Positions 23,600 through 35,049 are shown, counted from the first letter of the stretch. The stretch is DNA of 64,000 nt from Gerris lacustris (GCA_951217055.1 OX578284.1:14937687-15001686); one strand, 5' to 3'. Numbers and translations: made by a program. Notes: a model not told the origin generated them from the sequence alone.

Positions 23600-25500
23600 T
23601 TACAAACTATTAGCTTAAACGTCTGCACAAATTGAATAACGGCAATTTGATACTTTAATTCATATTAAAAAAATAATAATATTGACTTAAAATAATAATT
23701 TAAGTTATTAAACAATAGTTCGTAAAACATTTCAGAACGCGATAGGATGCGAGGCCTAAGCTATGTACCGAACTAATTGGCTGACTATTTATCTATATAT
23801 CTTCATACTTATTAAGTATGAAAAATTATTATATACAAAAATTCATACTTATTATATGCAAAAATTAAATATCAAGATAACTGTTCAAAGCATTGTTAAA
23901 GAAATATAAACATATTGAAAAATCAAAGCTGTTAAAAAATACCTTTGATCATTTTTTTTTCAGCGAGTGTTAGTATAGCGTTTTTCTTCGACACTGCTTT
24001 AGTCACTGCTTTGAAATAAAATTCGTGGAATTACTTGCAGGAGTTGTAAAGAATGCCACGTGGCTTTATTTTAAATTCTAGTTTACATTTTGCGTCTCTT
24101 GTGATTTTTGACGTGAGATACCAAAAGGATATAGTATGTTCGCAAAAAAATAAATTTGTATCAAAGAAGAATTATAATATAAGAATATGTTTAAACTCGA
24201 AACAAAAAAAATATAAATCAATATGAACCCTGTATCTTAAATCCAATATATAGGAATATGGAGAGAAGATTAAAGCTTTGAAAAACATTATTCAATCACT
24301 AAATATATCCATTTTCATGTATCTAAAAATGGAGCAATGGATTGGTTTAGAAAAATAAGGTATACAAATAGTAATTAAACTACTTCATATTGATATATTG
24401 TGATTTTTTCTCATTATCTCAGCAAATAAGAAGAAGAAAACGTAATAAATACGAATTCAATAACATTAAATCGTGATGTTAAATAGACTTATAATTTTAA
24501 AAAAAGTATTTTTAATATCACGCACTGGCCAGATCTTTAATTCTATTAAATCAAATTAATGAGGTCATTTCTAGGATTCTAGGAGCTAGCTCTTGCTTTA
24601 AAAAGTAGACTTACAAAAAGTCCACTTACCTAAATTATTATTATTTTATGAAAATAATTTTTCAAAAGATTTTGGTTCTAAGGTCAATTTTTCAGCTCAC
24701 AGGACGGTTTTGTAATCTATACTTATTGTGTTCATATGATTAGTGATTAGTGATGATATGATTATGATTAGTGTTATATTAAATATAAACACTATTGATT
24801 TCACAACAGGATTTTTGATCCAAGCGATATTTCTGACTAAATGTAACTCCCTAAAAATACTAACTATACTATCATATAGGGCGTGAAATGACGCGTGGAT
24901 CCGACCTCTCCAGTGCCTTCTTGTGCCAAAGAAGGTGTTTATTATAGTGTACCCTGTTATCACGCGTACTTTTTTACGTGAAGACGATAAAAGTATCCTA
25001 CACACTTGGGAGATAATACATTGCTTGAAAATTTCTTCGACTTTTAGGGGTCCATTCATTCATTTTTAGATGAGGGGATCAGGTGAGGCTCTCCCCAACC
25101 TCCATTTTTTTTTTGGGGGGGGGGGGGAGGGAGGAGAGTGGGTCTACCAAATTATTTTTTTTTAAAAAATTGCTTTACGTACCTGGGGCACAGAGTTTTC
25201 TTGTACTGTGTTTTCTTTAGGAATAGTGGGTTTAGGATCTACATTTTAAAATTGTAAAAAATAAAAAAATAGAAAAAGTTAAAATTAAGTCCTAACTTTG
25301 ACAAAATGCTCTAAAAAAGTTTTTTAACACAACCTTTTTTAAACATTATGTGTTCCGAGTAAGTGATATTAAAAATAGGGAAAAGTCTTAACTATTTTTT
25401 CCAAATCAGTTATGGAAGAATTTTTGTTTTGATAAAGAATTTTGTTCAAAGACATTTTTAACCCTTTTGAACTTGTACAAAATCAACATTTTTATATTAT
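23600..25500. other. AT-rich DNA; one unassigned 120-codon frame
   Basis: A minus-strand frame at 24697-25059 (120 codons, starting MNGPLKVEEI) has mixed composition (SSRKKVRVITG, RRHWRGRIHASFHAL). I cannot assign it to a family. A faint likeness of RKKVRVITG to the end of non-LTR retrotransposon RNase H regions is not enough for a call. Around 25105-25140 there is a T run followed by a G run. No other coding signal is seen. Confidence 0.3.
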
Positions 25501-25539
25501 TATTTATATCCTTATACTTTTAGTTTTAATATTATAAAC

Positions 25540-25546
25540 ATATATG

Positions 25547-25622
<76 letters not shown>
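25540..25622. repeat. (TA)n microsatellite
   Basis: A TA dinucleotide tract with a few interruptions (TATGTATA, TACATA). The Ile-Tyr frame on the minus strand is its translation. Confidence 0.95.
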
Positions 25623-25629
<7 letters not shown>

Positions 25630-25989
25630 TAGTTTGAGAAGTATGACAGTTTTGTAACAACTAAAAACGTGCATATAATATTGAAATAAGTTTTGCCAGT
25701 TTTTTCGAAGCACGTGTCTAAAAAGAAATAAAATATAAATTTTAAATAGAGAGATGAGGAAATATAAAATGTTCTATCAACAAAATTAATAAGCATCACT
25801 TGTTTCAAGAAATGGTTATATGAAATTTTGTGTGGATACTTTGACATTGTTGCTCTATTTTTAGAAAAATTTCGGACAAACAATATTAGAATGACGATAA
25901 TATAATAATAAATAATTCCCTATAAAATATTTTCATTAAATATACATTCAGATCCGAAATTTATTGTTGAATACTACCGTACCATTAAA

Positions 25990-26560
25990 AAATATATTGG
26001 TTTTATTCTTTGATACTTGGGTTTCATTTTGAATATAAAGATTTTATTCATATTTACTCTGGTTTCATTGTAAATATAACGGTTTTATTTTTAAATACTT
26101 TGGTTTCATTTTAAATATAAAGAATTTATTAATAATTACTTTGGTTTCATTGTAAGGCGGCTTTCACACCGAAGTAGCAAGTCGCAGGATGCATGCCACT
26201 TAAACACTGGACTGTATAACTGAACGAGAGCTTACAAACCGAGGATGCAAGTGCGAAGTGCGACGTGCTTTAGTGTGAAAGCCGTCTAAATATAACGTTT
26301 TTTTTAAAATACTTTGGTTTCATTTTAAATATAAAGAATTTATTCATAATTTTTGGTTTCATTGTAAATATAACGGTTTTATTTTTAAATACTTTGGTTT
26401 AATTTTAAATATAAAGAATTTATTCATAATTACTTTGGTTTCATTGTAAATATCATGCGGTTTTATTTTTAAATACTTTGGTTTTATTGTAAATAAAAAT
26501 AATTTATTTATTTATAAATATTTTACTTTAGTTGTAAATATAATGGTATTATTCATAAAA
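25990..26560 (+). repeat. Degenerate tandem array, about 42/85 bp
   Basis: Two alternating half units recur: TTTCATTGTAAATATAACGG-TTTTATTTTTAAATACTTTG and TTTCATTTTAAATATAAAGA-ATTTATTCATAATTACTTTG. Together they form a roughly 85 bp period. The array is interrupted by a MITE at 26156-26286. Confidence 0.85.
26156..26286. mobile_element. 131 bp PIF/Harbinger-like MITE with intact empty site nearby
   Basis: The termini are GGCGGCTTTCACAC and, inverted, GACGGCTTTCACAC (13 of 14). The flanking TAA is present on both sides (26153-26155 and 26287-26289). A 3 bp TWA duplication is typical of PIF/Harbinger. Neighbouring array units carry the uninterrupted site TTTCATTGTAAATATAACG, which confirms the boundaries. 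There is no coding capacity. Confidence 0.9.
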
Positions 26561-27330
26561 TGTCATTATTAAGTATAACATTGAGATATTATAGGTGTAT
26601 AACTTTCTTACTTACTTATTAGCCAATTGGCTTAGTAGCTTGGCAATTAGGCCACTTAGTGATGCACTGATTACGACACATTATGGGCTACCCTTTCGAC
26701 GTAATTTTGAATATATTTGAATATATATGGTTTATTGTTAAGGACCATGGATTGATTAATTGTTATATTCAATGATTGCATTGTTAAATATCACCATATT
26801 AATGTTAAAATGTCTAAGGTTTGGAATATAATTGAATATGGTTGAATGAATTTCTATATACTCTATATGTAGTAGTCACAATTTTGTATTTTTAGTTGTA
26901 ACTCCTTAAAACATGTTTTATTTATAAAAATTATAATAAATAAAAGAAACCATGTATATTCCACATGCATTATTCAAGGTCTAATATGCATAGTTTTTTT
27001 GTTGACTATCTATATTTAACCTATACAAAAATTATAGTTTTGTCTGTACATTGATCAGAAATGCAAAGTTTAGGGAAACTTTTTCATTATATACATGCCA
27101 GAAAAAAAATTAGCCATAACTTCTTCATGTCTCTTCGTATGTCTATCGCCACTAGTCCGACGTCCGACTATGTAGGCACAAAACTGGCTAAATTAATTTT
27201 TACGCAGAGTTGTGCGCAAACATGTTGCGCATGTTTTAGGTTTGCTTTCATTGGAAAATATTCAGTAGGACAAAAGTTATTAACTATTTTATAAAGAAAA
27301 ACAATATAATTTGAAAATTTCTACACAACA
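26560..27330. other. AT-rich non-coding DNA
   Basis: The 77-codon frame at 27061-27294 is not recognisable. A short GCCAATTGGCTTAGTAGCTTGGCAATTAGGCC palindrome-like stretch lies near 26622-26654. Otherwise I see nothing. Confidence 0.4.
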
Positions 27331-27334
27331 ACGA

Positions 27335-27647
27335 GGCCTCGGGTACTATACAAGCGGTGAGCGGTGGGTCCGAGCGGTAGAGCGTTGAGCGGCAAATTAG
27401 CAGGCTGGGTATAATTTTCCATCAGTTTCCTGTTATGATTCCTTCACGAGAGTTTCAATCAACTGGAAGACCCAAAGGAGTGAGCGGAAATTAATGTCTA
27501 GGGTGAGCGGTAAGAAGCAAGCTTCGACATTATTCGCTCAGACGCTCGAGCTTGTCATAGCCGGCCTCAATGTAAATATTAACGTAAGCGGCACCGCTCT
27601 GCCAACCACCGCTCACCGCTACCCCTTGCTGTATCGTACCCGAGGCC
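27335..27647. mobile_element. GC-rich foldback MITE
   Basis: The left end, GGCCTCGGGTACTATACAAGCGGTGAGCGGTGG, is inverse to the right end, CCACCGCTCACCGCTACCCCTTGCTGTATCGTACCCGAGGCC, with a few indels. Internal text repeats GAGCGG. It is much more GC-rich than its surroundings. No convincing target duplication is visible. It resembles the element at 59795-60059 in style, not in sequence. Confidence 0.75.
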
Positions 27648-27791
27648 AAACGGTTATTGATTTTGTATAACAAAACCAAATTTCTCTTAAAACATACGAT
27701 TTTTTACCACTGGTTTTGTTTACGTTTGCACAGTTTTAATATCGTCATATGCATACTGTCAATTTTTTCATGAGGTTCTCGTTAAAAAAAA

Positions 27792-28375
27792 TTAATTCTG
27801 AACTAATTTGATTGCATTTATAGTCCAGGAGATAGCGCGTGCAAAAAAGTGTATGGCTAACATCAAGTTAGAATTCTGTATACCAGTCATTCTTTTAGCG
27901 CAATTTAAGAAAGTTCGTCCGCGGGACATAGCTTGGCAATAGGCGTTTGAAAAAATCAAACCGGTGGAGAGCGGCCATGTCTCACCAATTATGGTGGTCA
28001 ATGTGATTTTCATGATCCTGAGTACAGAATTAGTTAGTAGACCGAAAATCAAGTTGATGTTAGTTTGTCCCTTGACAGGTGACCATGTTGATTTTTAGTA
28101 ATAATTGAATAACTAACCCATCAAGTATGAAAATAACATCGACTTGATCTTTGTACTCTGGATCATGAAAATCACATTGTCCACCATAATTGGTGAGACA
28201 TGGCCGCTCTCCACCGGTTTGATTTTTTCAAACGCCTATTGCCAAGCTATGTCCCGCATACGAACTTACTTAGCCGACCACATATTCTTAAAAGGCGCTA
28301 ATAGATTGTCTTGTATACAAAATTCTAGCTTGATATTATTCAGACACTTTTTTTCACGCTACCTTCTGGACTATT
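27792..28375. repeat. Inverted pair of a dispersed repeat
   Basis: A minus-oriented copy (about 27800-28071) faces a plus-oriented copy (about 28134-28375) across a 60 bp spacer. Both contain ATCATGAAAATCACATTG, GTGAGACATGGCCGCTCTCC and CAAACGCCTATTGCCAAGC. The near-identical peptides seen in the two frames (86 and 89 codons) reflect this duplication. A third copy lies within 3290-4660. The coding frame is not maintained there. Confidence 0.75.
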
Positions 28376-28429
28376 TCTTTTGTAACGTTATTTCTATTTT
28401 TATTTTTTTATAGAATTATAAATAATTAA

Positions 28430-30100
28430 TTTATTAATAATAGCTTTTTATATTTTTTATACGCCCAATTAAGATTATTGTGAGATTTAATTCAATCTTG
28501 ATTATTTTTTTTATTTTTTTAACCGTGTCTAATAATAAAATAGAGGAATTCTGGGATGTAATGAAAAATAACCTCCAAATATCGATGCGCAGGGTAATTT
28601 ATTCTTAAATATGGAATGGTATAATGGACTGATGTATAATTTAGTCCAGATTCTTTTCTATGAAAGCTTTGAAAACAAAACTATTTAGACATTTCATTTT
28701 ATCTTCTGGCTTAAATGACAGTAGGAAACCACCTCTAATATCTAGCATTAGCCACGTGAAGCGCGGGACCCATGCTAGATATTAGTGGTGAATGTATGAA
28801 TGTGAATATTAGTAGTGAATTTTAAGAAATTTACTAAATATTTTTGAGGGAAGCTATATCTTCTTTTGAACAGGTGATTTTATTTTTTTATTTTTGTTTC
28901 TTAATCATTTAGAGACTGTATTCAAAATAAATTTAAACCTGCAACTATCTATTTTCCTGGTACCTGTGGAACTCTTTTTGACTTTCTTCGGCCCTCCGAA
29001 GCGCGGTAAGGGAAGGTCCTACAGCTGTAGACTAGATTGCACACCTCCTATAGCTTTCTAACTCCCTGTCACATTTTTCTGAGTTTTTAAGCGTTACTTT
29101 TAGTAACGGTAACGCTTTTTGAGTTATGTGTCATAGCGTAAACATGAAAATGTCAAAAAATCTTATCTAATCTGTTTCTCCCAACGTTCAATTATTATAA
29201 TCCCTGATTTTACTGCTAAATTATCATTATTGGTTTTACTGCTAAATTATCATTATGGATACGTGAAAACACGAAATATTCAAATTAGACAACCATACCA
29301 TTTACTTTATGCTATTTTAGCGTGATTTTTTGAACGAAGTTCCACGTTACAGCGTTTGGAGCCTGGGAGTGAATCCGATAAAAACTACCGTCACAAAACC
29401 GCCGTCACAAATCCGACCGTCACAAAATGGATTACACGCAATAAAATTCATTGTAAATAAAACTAACGCCTCCACTAATAAAATATTCATTTTAGAGCTA
29501 GCATTGTTCAATTATTGTTGGGATTTTTGTGGAATATGATAATTTGTAGTTTCTAAAATAAAAAATAAAATAATAATAATAAAATATTAGTAATATTAAT
29601 GTATAATTATAATGGTGTTTCAGGCATGACCATGTTCCAGGAGTGTACAATTTAATATAACGACCCACAAAAAATGAAAATAAATTCTCTTTTTTAATTA
29701 AAAATTAAATTTACTTTATATCGCAGTAGATATGAAGTAAATCTACATTTTATTTCACCCAAGAGTTTGCTATTGTGGTATTTATCATTTTCCAAACTAT
29801 TAGTTGCAATGTGGTAAGATTTTATTGTTTAATTAATTTGTTCGATTATTTAAATTTTTCATCACTCAGTTAAAACTTTAACCTTTTTGTATACATAGCA
29901 ATAAAAAATGTCTCTGGTTTTAACTTATTACTCTAAATTGTAGTTTTTAGTATTTATGTTATTAATTTGTAGTTTATTATTGAATGCGCACTTATTATAA
30001 ATATGTGGCTATAATTATTATAGTTATTAGTTATTTAATTTTATATTTTTTGTCCTCATGATTATTTTTATATAATGTTCATTTTGTAGACACTATAAAT
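28430..30100. other. AT-rich DNA with a 13 bp hairpin and dispersed repeats
   Basis: CTAATATCTAGCA at 28735-28747 is a perfect inverse of 28773-28785. The sequence between is GC-richer (GTGAAGCGCGGGACC) and resembles 382-425. About 28960-29150 is a dispersed repeat that recurs, inverted, near 32930-33100 (GTTAGAAAG, TATAGGAGGTGTGCA, AACTCGAAAAAGCG). A fragment of family E (CGTTTGGAGCCTGGGAGTGAATCCG) is at 29353-29380. No gene is recognised. Confidence 0.5.
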
Positions 30101-30134
30101 TTGTTTTATTGATGCTGCTTCTTCAGAATGAAGG

Positions 30135-30140
30135 TTTATT
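30135..30140 (-). promoter_or_regulatory. Candidate polyadenylation signal
   Basis: AATAAA on the minus strand about 230 bases downstream of the receptor stop codon. It is plausible as the 3' processing signal, but AATAAA is common in this AT-rich DNA. Confidence 0.35.
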
Positions 30141-30371
30141 ACAGACAATTGGGAAAGGTAATTGTCACTAGGCATCTTTGTGATATGAAGTTAGTAGTTG
30201 CTGAAATTCTACACAATTTTGTGAAATTTTAACGACTCTTAAGATAAAGATCGATTAAGAGGAAGTTTAGTGTTGATTGTTTAGGTTCGAAGGATTAGGA
30301 ACCTGAGAGAAAGGATAACCAGAAATGGGTTGAATCTACTCGGAGGAAATCTCTTCCGAGATGATGGAGGG

Positions 30372-30793
30372 CTAGACAACCTGCGCAGGACCTTGTAAAA
30401 GTGTCAGGGTGGTGGATGGACGAGTGTTGGACGAAGTGACGGTAGTGAAGCAGGTCGTGCTTACTCTTCGATCGTGTCCTTTTGTAACCATACTTCGTTC
30501 TGGCACGTCTCGTCTTGGAGGTGTCTTCGATCCACCACCCATGCTCCGGAATTCTCTCCTGAAATTCGTGTTTAACCAACCGTACATCAGTGGATTGGTG
30601 ACAGCTGTCGACATTGCTATGATGTGACATAAGGCGAATACCAGGTAGAGAGTGCTGGGTGAGGTGACTGCTCGTGGATGTAACTCGACGAGAAGTGTGA
30701 AAGCAGTCATCGGTAGCCAACTCACCGCGAACACGATGGCTATAATGGACAGAATCAACATCGTCCTTCGATTCCTTCGCCACTCTCTTTTTG
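30372..30793 (-). CDS. Terminal exon of a neuropeptide F/Y-type G protein-coupled receptor
   Basis: The exon encodes the end of a class A GPCR that would sit in the plasma membrane and couple peptide binding to G proteins. An acceptor site, TTATGTTTCAG, precedes 30793. Two bases then complete a split codon, and the frame runs KREWRRNRRTMLIL into TM6 (LSIIAIVFAVSWLPMTAF), an extracellular loop, TM7 (LCHIIAMSTAVTNPLMYGWL), NFRREF of helix 8, a Ser/Thr/Arg-rich tail of about 60 residues, and TAG at 30374-30372. SWLP stands in for the usual CWxP, and NPLMY is the NPxxY motif. The basic RRNRRT before TM6 and YGWLN.NFR.EF fit insect NPF/NPY-like receptors as I remember them; sNPF or a related peptide receptor is possible. 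No Cys lies near helix 8. TM1-TM5 must lie on upstream exons at higher coordinates; none was found. Confidence 0.85.
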
Positions 30794-30799
30794 CTGAAA

Positions 30800-33350
30800 C
30801 ATAAATAATACCTCCATTTTAATTTTATGTAAACATATTGTATCATCATCACCCTCCAAAAATAACACACACTTAAGTGACTTTAAAAGAGGGAGGAAAA
30901 CACATATTGTATCTTAATTATCCCCAATCAATAAATTTACTTATTCTAAATGCTTAATTTATTTTACAATAAGGAGGAAAACATGGAATATAAAACACCT
31001 CTTAGAATTCAAACACAAATCCTTTACTCGAGCGAACTTTTCTCACTAAAGGAATGACATCTACTCGATAATAAAAAAATTATTCCTAAGTTAATTCAAG
31101 TACCGTATTGCATTGATTATAAGACAAATCCCAATTTTCGAACAAAATATTAGGAAAAATATTAACACATCGAATATAAGACACACCTTGTTTGAAAGGG
31201 AAAAAATCCCGTTCTTTTTTTTACCAACTTGTTGTTGTTTTACCAACCATGGATATTGTTGGAATATTGAGTCTTTATTTAGATGTACGGCACATTTGAG
31301 TCTATATTTAGATATTATAAGACAGTCGTCATGCTGGCAGAGAAATAGCAAGGTTATGTTTTAAAAATAAAATTTTGTAGCTAAGAAGATACATGTACAT
31401 AGGTAAAACGGGACTCCTTCCACCAAAATCTTAACAGAAATTGAACGCATTAAAACTTCTGAAAATTAATGAACAAGGAGGGCCCGAAAATGATATTCCG
31501 GCAAAATTCAGAGAATTATAAATAAATATTAAAGAATAGATTTCAGTGATACTCTTGAAAGAAAAGTTTATAGAAAGAACGTTGTTACACTTAAATTCAT
31601 TCACCTCAAAAAAGAGAAAAAAGTGCGTCTTATATTCAAAATTCAAAGCAATAAGGTACATTATTGATTCGGCTTGGGTGATTATGAGAATAATGTCATT
31701 CCCCACTTGGGTTTCTATAATTATCATCTGGTTGGTTTATTCAATAGTTTAACTTTGGTTTTAATTAAAGATTTTACTGCTAAAGCAAATCTACTTGACC
31801 TATATGATTATTATTATCCTATTTGGGTTTTCTATTATTATAAAGTTAAACCATCTGGTTTTAATTAACTGCATCTTAATAATGAGTAAACAACGTGAAT
31901 GCTAAATTATAATATGATCTTAAAGTAGATAATGTTGTCAAACGTCAGAAGATTCTATAATGCCCTATTGTCTATTGTATATAGTTGTTTCCTTATTAGT
32001 TTTATTTGCACTATTGTCGTCACTGAGCAAGTAGTATATGCAGATCAAATTTAAATGTTATGTTTATTTCAACTTTTACATTAACTAAGGAAATAAAAAA
32101 CAAAATAATGCTTGAAAATTCATCCGTAAATGATTTCTTTTTTACTTTATCCCGTAAATATTGCGATGAAAAGATATTAGAATGAACTTTTGTTTTAATT
32201 AAAGATTTTACCACTAGAGTTAATTCACTTGACTTAATAATGAAGAAACAAACTTTATCTATACCAAAATAATAAAACTTAAAAAAAGTTTCTTTTCAAA
32301 TCCCCGATTTCGAAAATGTCCATACAACTGTTTAATTTAGAAAGTGGTGGTTTCCCTGCAATATTAGGGTTTAACAAAGATAGATCACACACATTTTGAC
32401 AAGGGTTAACCACCTTTTTAAAAGTATTTATATACGAGCACATAGATATGTTTTATAAGTAAAGTTTTATTCCAGGACAAATATAGATATTTTAATACTA
32501 AGTTGTTCCGAGAAATAACATTTTGAACAACTACTTCGCATTCACATAACGAGTGTTTTCACTTCATATTTTGATTAAATATGAAGAATATAAATGTTAT
32601 TTTCGTTCATATAAAGCATTTTCATTGCAAAAATATAGATATTATTGTATTTTTCTTGCGACAAGTATGTGCAAAATGATATCTTGCGGTCTTAATGGTG
32701 TAGTTATAGCTAAGTCGGGTGTTCAACCCTACATGTTGGGGTCACCACCAGAAGACCCAGAACGTTGAAACCTGGAACGTGATGCAAACTGGGTTTTACC
32801 GGCGCTGTTGTTTTATTGTAAAATAATTATCTAGTCTTGTTATGACACTCGTTTCAAATATACATTGTTTTAAATCCTTGTGAGTAAGCCCCTTGTTACT
32901 ACCACTTACTGACTCTCATCCATAAGATCCATAGGACTATCCAACAAACGTCAAATAGCTTTTGACATTTTCATGTTTAGGCTGTGCTACATAACTCGAA
33001 AAGCGTTACTAAAAAATGTTACCCGGTGTATCAAGGAGTTAGAAAGGTATAGGAGGTGTGCACAGTCTTTCTTCAGATGTTGGGCCTCCCTCCACCGCAC
33101 GTCATAGGGCCGAAGTAAGTCGAAAAGATTTATATGTGTGACACGGAGTTAGGAAAGTACAGGAGGTTGCCATCAACTCTCAGCCCTCCCGGCCTACCTC
33201 GCTTTAACCACCTCCAACACCGCGAAGCGAACCTGGGGACATTTTATGTCGGTAGTTTACGCAGAGCGAAAACATGAAAATGTCTCACTGTCTTGCGGAC
33301 TCGTATGCAAGAAGCATTTATAGTATGATAATAATTGATTAGATGATATT
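30800..33350. other. Probable intron or upstream flank of the receptor gene; AT-rich
   Basis: No further exon is recognised. Frames at 31091-31351, 31113-31364, 31431-31727, 31546-31752, 32020-32214 and 32553-32768 are AT-driven. About 32680-32800 contains GTGTAGTTATAGCTAAG and GTGTTCAACCC, a weak tRNA-like head. About 32930-33310 is a dispersed repeat shared with 28960-29150, including two near-duplicate GTTAGAAAGGTATAGGAGGT / GTTAGGAAAGTACAGGAGGT phrases. Confidence 0.45.
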
Positions 33351-33360
33351 ATGATATTAT

Positions 33361-33452
33361 TGGTTAGATGATAATATTACCATCTAACCAATACAAATAA
33401 TATTTATTAGTTTTTTCTACTGAGAATTCGTGGGAATTCTCAGTAGAAAAAA
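33361..33452. repeat. Two adjacent perfect hairpins
   Basis: Hairpin 1: TGGTTAGATG at 33361-33370 pairs with CATCTAACCA at 33381-33390 around 10 bases. Hairpin 2: a 19-base arm at 33411-33429 (TTTTTTCTACTGAGAATTC) is a perfect inverse of 33434-33452 around a 4-base loop GTGG. A further GAATTC-containing echo (AGAATTCTTTCAGAATTCT) follows. Confidence 0.9.
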
Positions 33453-33459
33453 GAATTCT

Positions 33460-34100
33460 TTCAGAATTCTTACTTGTGAATAAAACTTTACTGAATAGTC
33501 AGTCAGTCAAACAAAGATGTATGCTCCTGTTATACTTCCCATACATAATATGGACTACTTATATAGTCTATTTAGTTGTATCTATCACCATAGCACTAAG
33601 CTTTTATTTTATGACATACTTGTACATAGGGTATGCAAGGCTATAGAAATATATTAGTGGTGCCACAAATTCAATGTCAGATATTTTTAAATTTGAATTC
33701 AAAAAGGTTGTTCCAACAATTGTTATTAAAATAATTTGTAAATTTAAACTATTTGTTTATCACGGATTTTTTTTTTTTTTTAACAGGAAATATCTATTTA
33801 CCCACATATTAGCGCATGAAGATGGAAAATAGAGAGTATCATCCAAAAAGGAAGGTTGTACAACGAGATAAAGGTTAAAAATAAGTAACTACTTCAATTA
33901 AAATTATATAATAAAGTTTGATTTAGTTAATAAACAATGAGTGTATATTTTATTGTTAATTTAATAATTTTTGCGTCAAAGCTTACCGAAGGAAGTAAAA
34001 GTGATCATTTTGAAGAACCAAATTCTTTTATGTCCAGAATTCAAAAATTTAATTTAAAATTAGGTTCCAAAAATAAAGAATCCATTTTGTAACATATTAT
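33460..34100. other. AT-rich non-coding DNA
   Basis: No gene is recognised. A family D fragment (GCTTACCGAAGG) begins at about 33981 and continues to about 34050 with GAAGAACCAAATTCTTTTATGTCC-type text. Confidence 0.45.
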
Positions 34101-34101
34101 G

Positions 34102-34247
34102 TTATATAAGTAGTTGGTTGTTTCTTTGGAATGTAAGTCCTTATTATATTTGATTAAAACAAGCTTTCGCCTAGGGAACCTTAAGCTTGTTTTAATCAAA
34201 TATAATAAGGACTTACATTCCAAAGAAACAACCAACTACTTATATAA
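34102..34247. repeat. Perfect 65 bp inverted repeat with 16-base loop
   Basis: Bases 34102-34166 are an exact inverse of 34183-34247, with no mismatch that I can find. The loop is TCGCCTAGGGAACCTT. The transcript of either strand would fold into one long duplex. The near-identical opposite-strand frames at 34041-34235 and 34114-34317 are a consequence of the repeat and are not genes. Confidence 0.95.
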
Positions 34248-34329
34248 AAAAACCAAGTCCACAAAAGAAAAACTTCAATTAGAATATTATGTTATTGTCT
34301 CATTTTTTTTTTTGTAGTAGAATGAAGAA

Positions 34330-34545
34330 GATGGTGTGTTCGTGTCGCCTGGCTTTGTTGAACCATGTCGGGCCGAGTCGAACACCCGAATAAGTCGGTA
34401 GGGATCAAAGGAAGTCGAATCGACAACAGTAGTGTGGACGTGTCACCTGGCTTTGTTGAACCATGTCGGGCCGAGTCGAACACCCGAATAAGTCGGTAGG
34501 GATCAAAGGAAGTCGAATCGACAACAGTAGTGTGGACGTGTCAAA
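34330..34545. repeat. 98 bp tandem repeat, about 2.1 copies
   Basis: CCTGGCTTTGTTGAACCATG recurs at 34348 and 34446. The copies are nearly identical over the full unit, which includes TCGGGCCGAGTCGAACACCC and GAAGTCGAATCGACAACAGT. It is GC-richer than its flanks and lies just 3' of the PIF/Harbinger relic. Confidence 0.9.
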
Positions 34546-34689
34546 GCATGTTGCTCAACTTTTCAGTAGGTACAAAATATTCATTCTAATCAGTTTTATT
34601 TTGCTGTGTGCGTTTATTTGTTTTTAGTTTTACTAATTTTATCCATGATGAATTGCTTGCTTTGAAAATCTTCAAGAGGTAACGTTCAA

Positions 34690-35047
34690 GAGTTAGTCTT
34701 CAAGGAAACCGCAGCGTTACTGCAAGGCCCTAGCTCACTGGAATAGCTTGTCTAAATGACGTGTCCGTTTAAATTATTTTCGGCGCAATCATACTTGATA
34801 AATTTTCAAAATCGGTATTATTCATTCTAAAAGAGTTTCGAAAGCCAATTTCACACCTGTACTCCAGATTCAACTCATCAACTAAATAAAAACTTCATAA
34901 ATTCCTCCGTACTATACTTTTTTCTCCTTGGACAAGGCTGGGCCTGACCAAAAACCTCATTGGGCGATGACGACGATCTTGCTGGCTTCCAATAACTGCA
35001 GTGATAATTGCAGCTGCTACCTCTGTAGTATCTTCTAAATCACTCAT
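34690..35047 (-). pseudogene. PIF/Harbinger transposase fragment, N-terminal region
   Basis: On the minus strand, ATG at 35047-35045 opens MSDLEDTTEVAAAIITAVIG and QQDRRHRPMRFLVRPSL. After a frameshift come RRKKYSTEEFMK, then VDELNLEYRCEIGFRNSFRM, DFENL and an interrupted AVTLRF. This order (RR-x-W/L-V-R-P, then an E-F-R-N-F-F-R-M-like helix, then an A-V-T-L-R-F block) is the familiar start of Harbinger-type nucleases. The DDE nuclease domain is absent, and frameshifts plus stops rule out function. The terminal inverted repeats were not located. Confidence 0.75.
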
Positions 35048-35049
35048 TT

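Noticed and set aside
24697..25059. LINE RNase H fragment
   Set aside because: Only a short RKKVRVITG-like phrase suggests it; the rest does not match what I know of that family.
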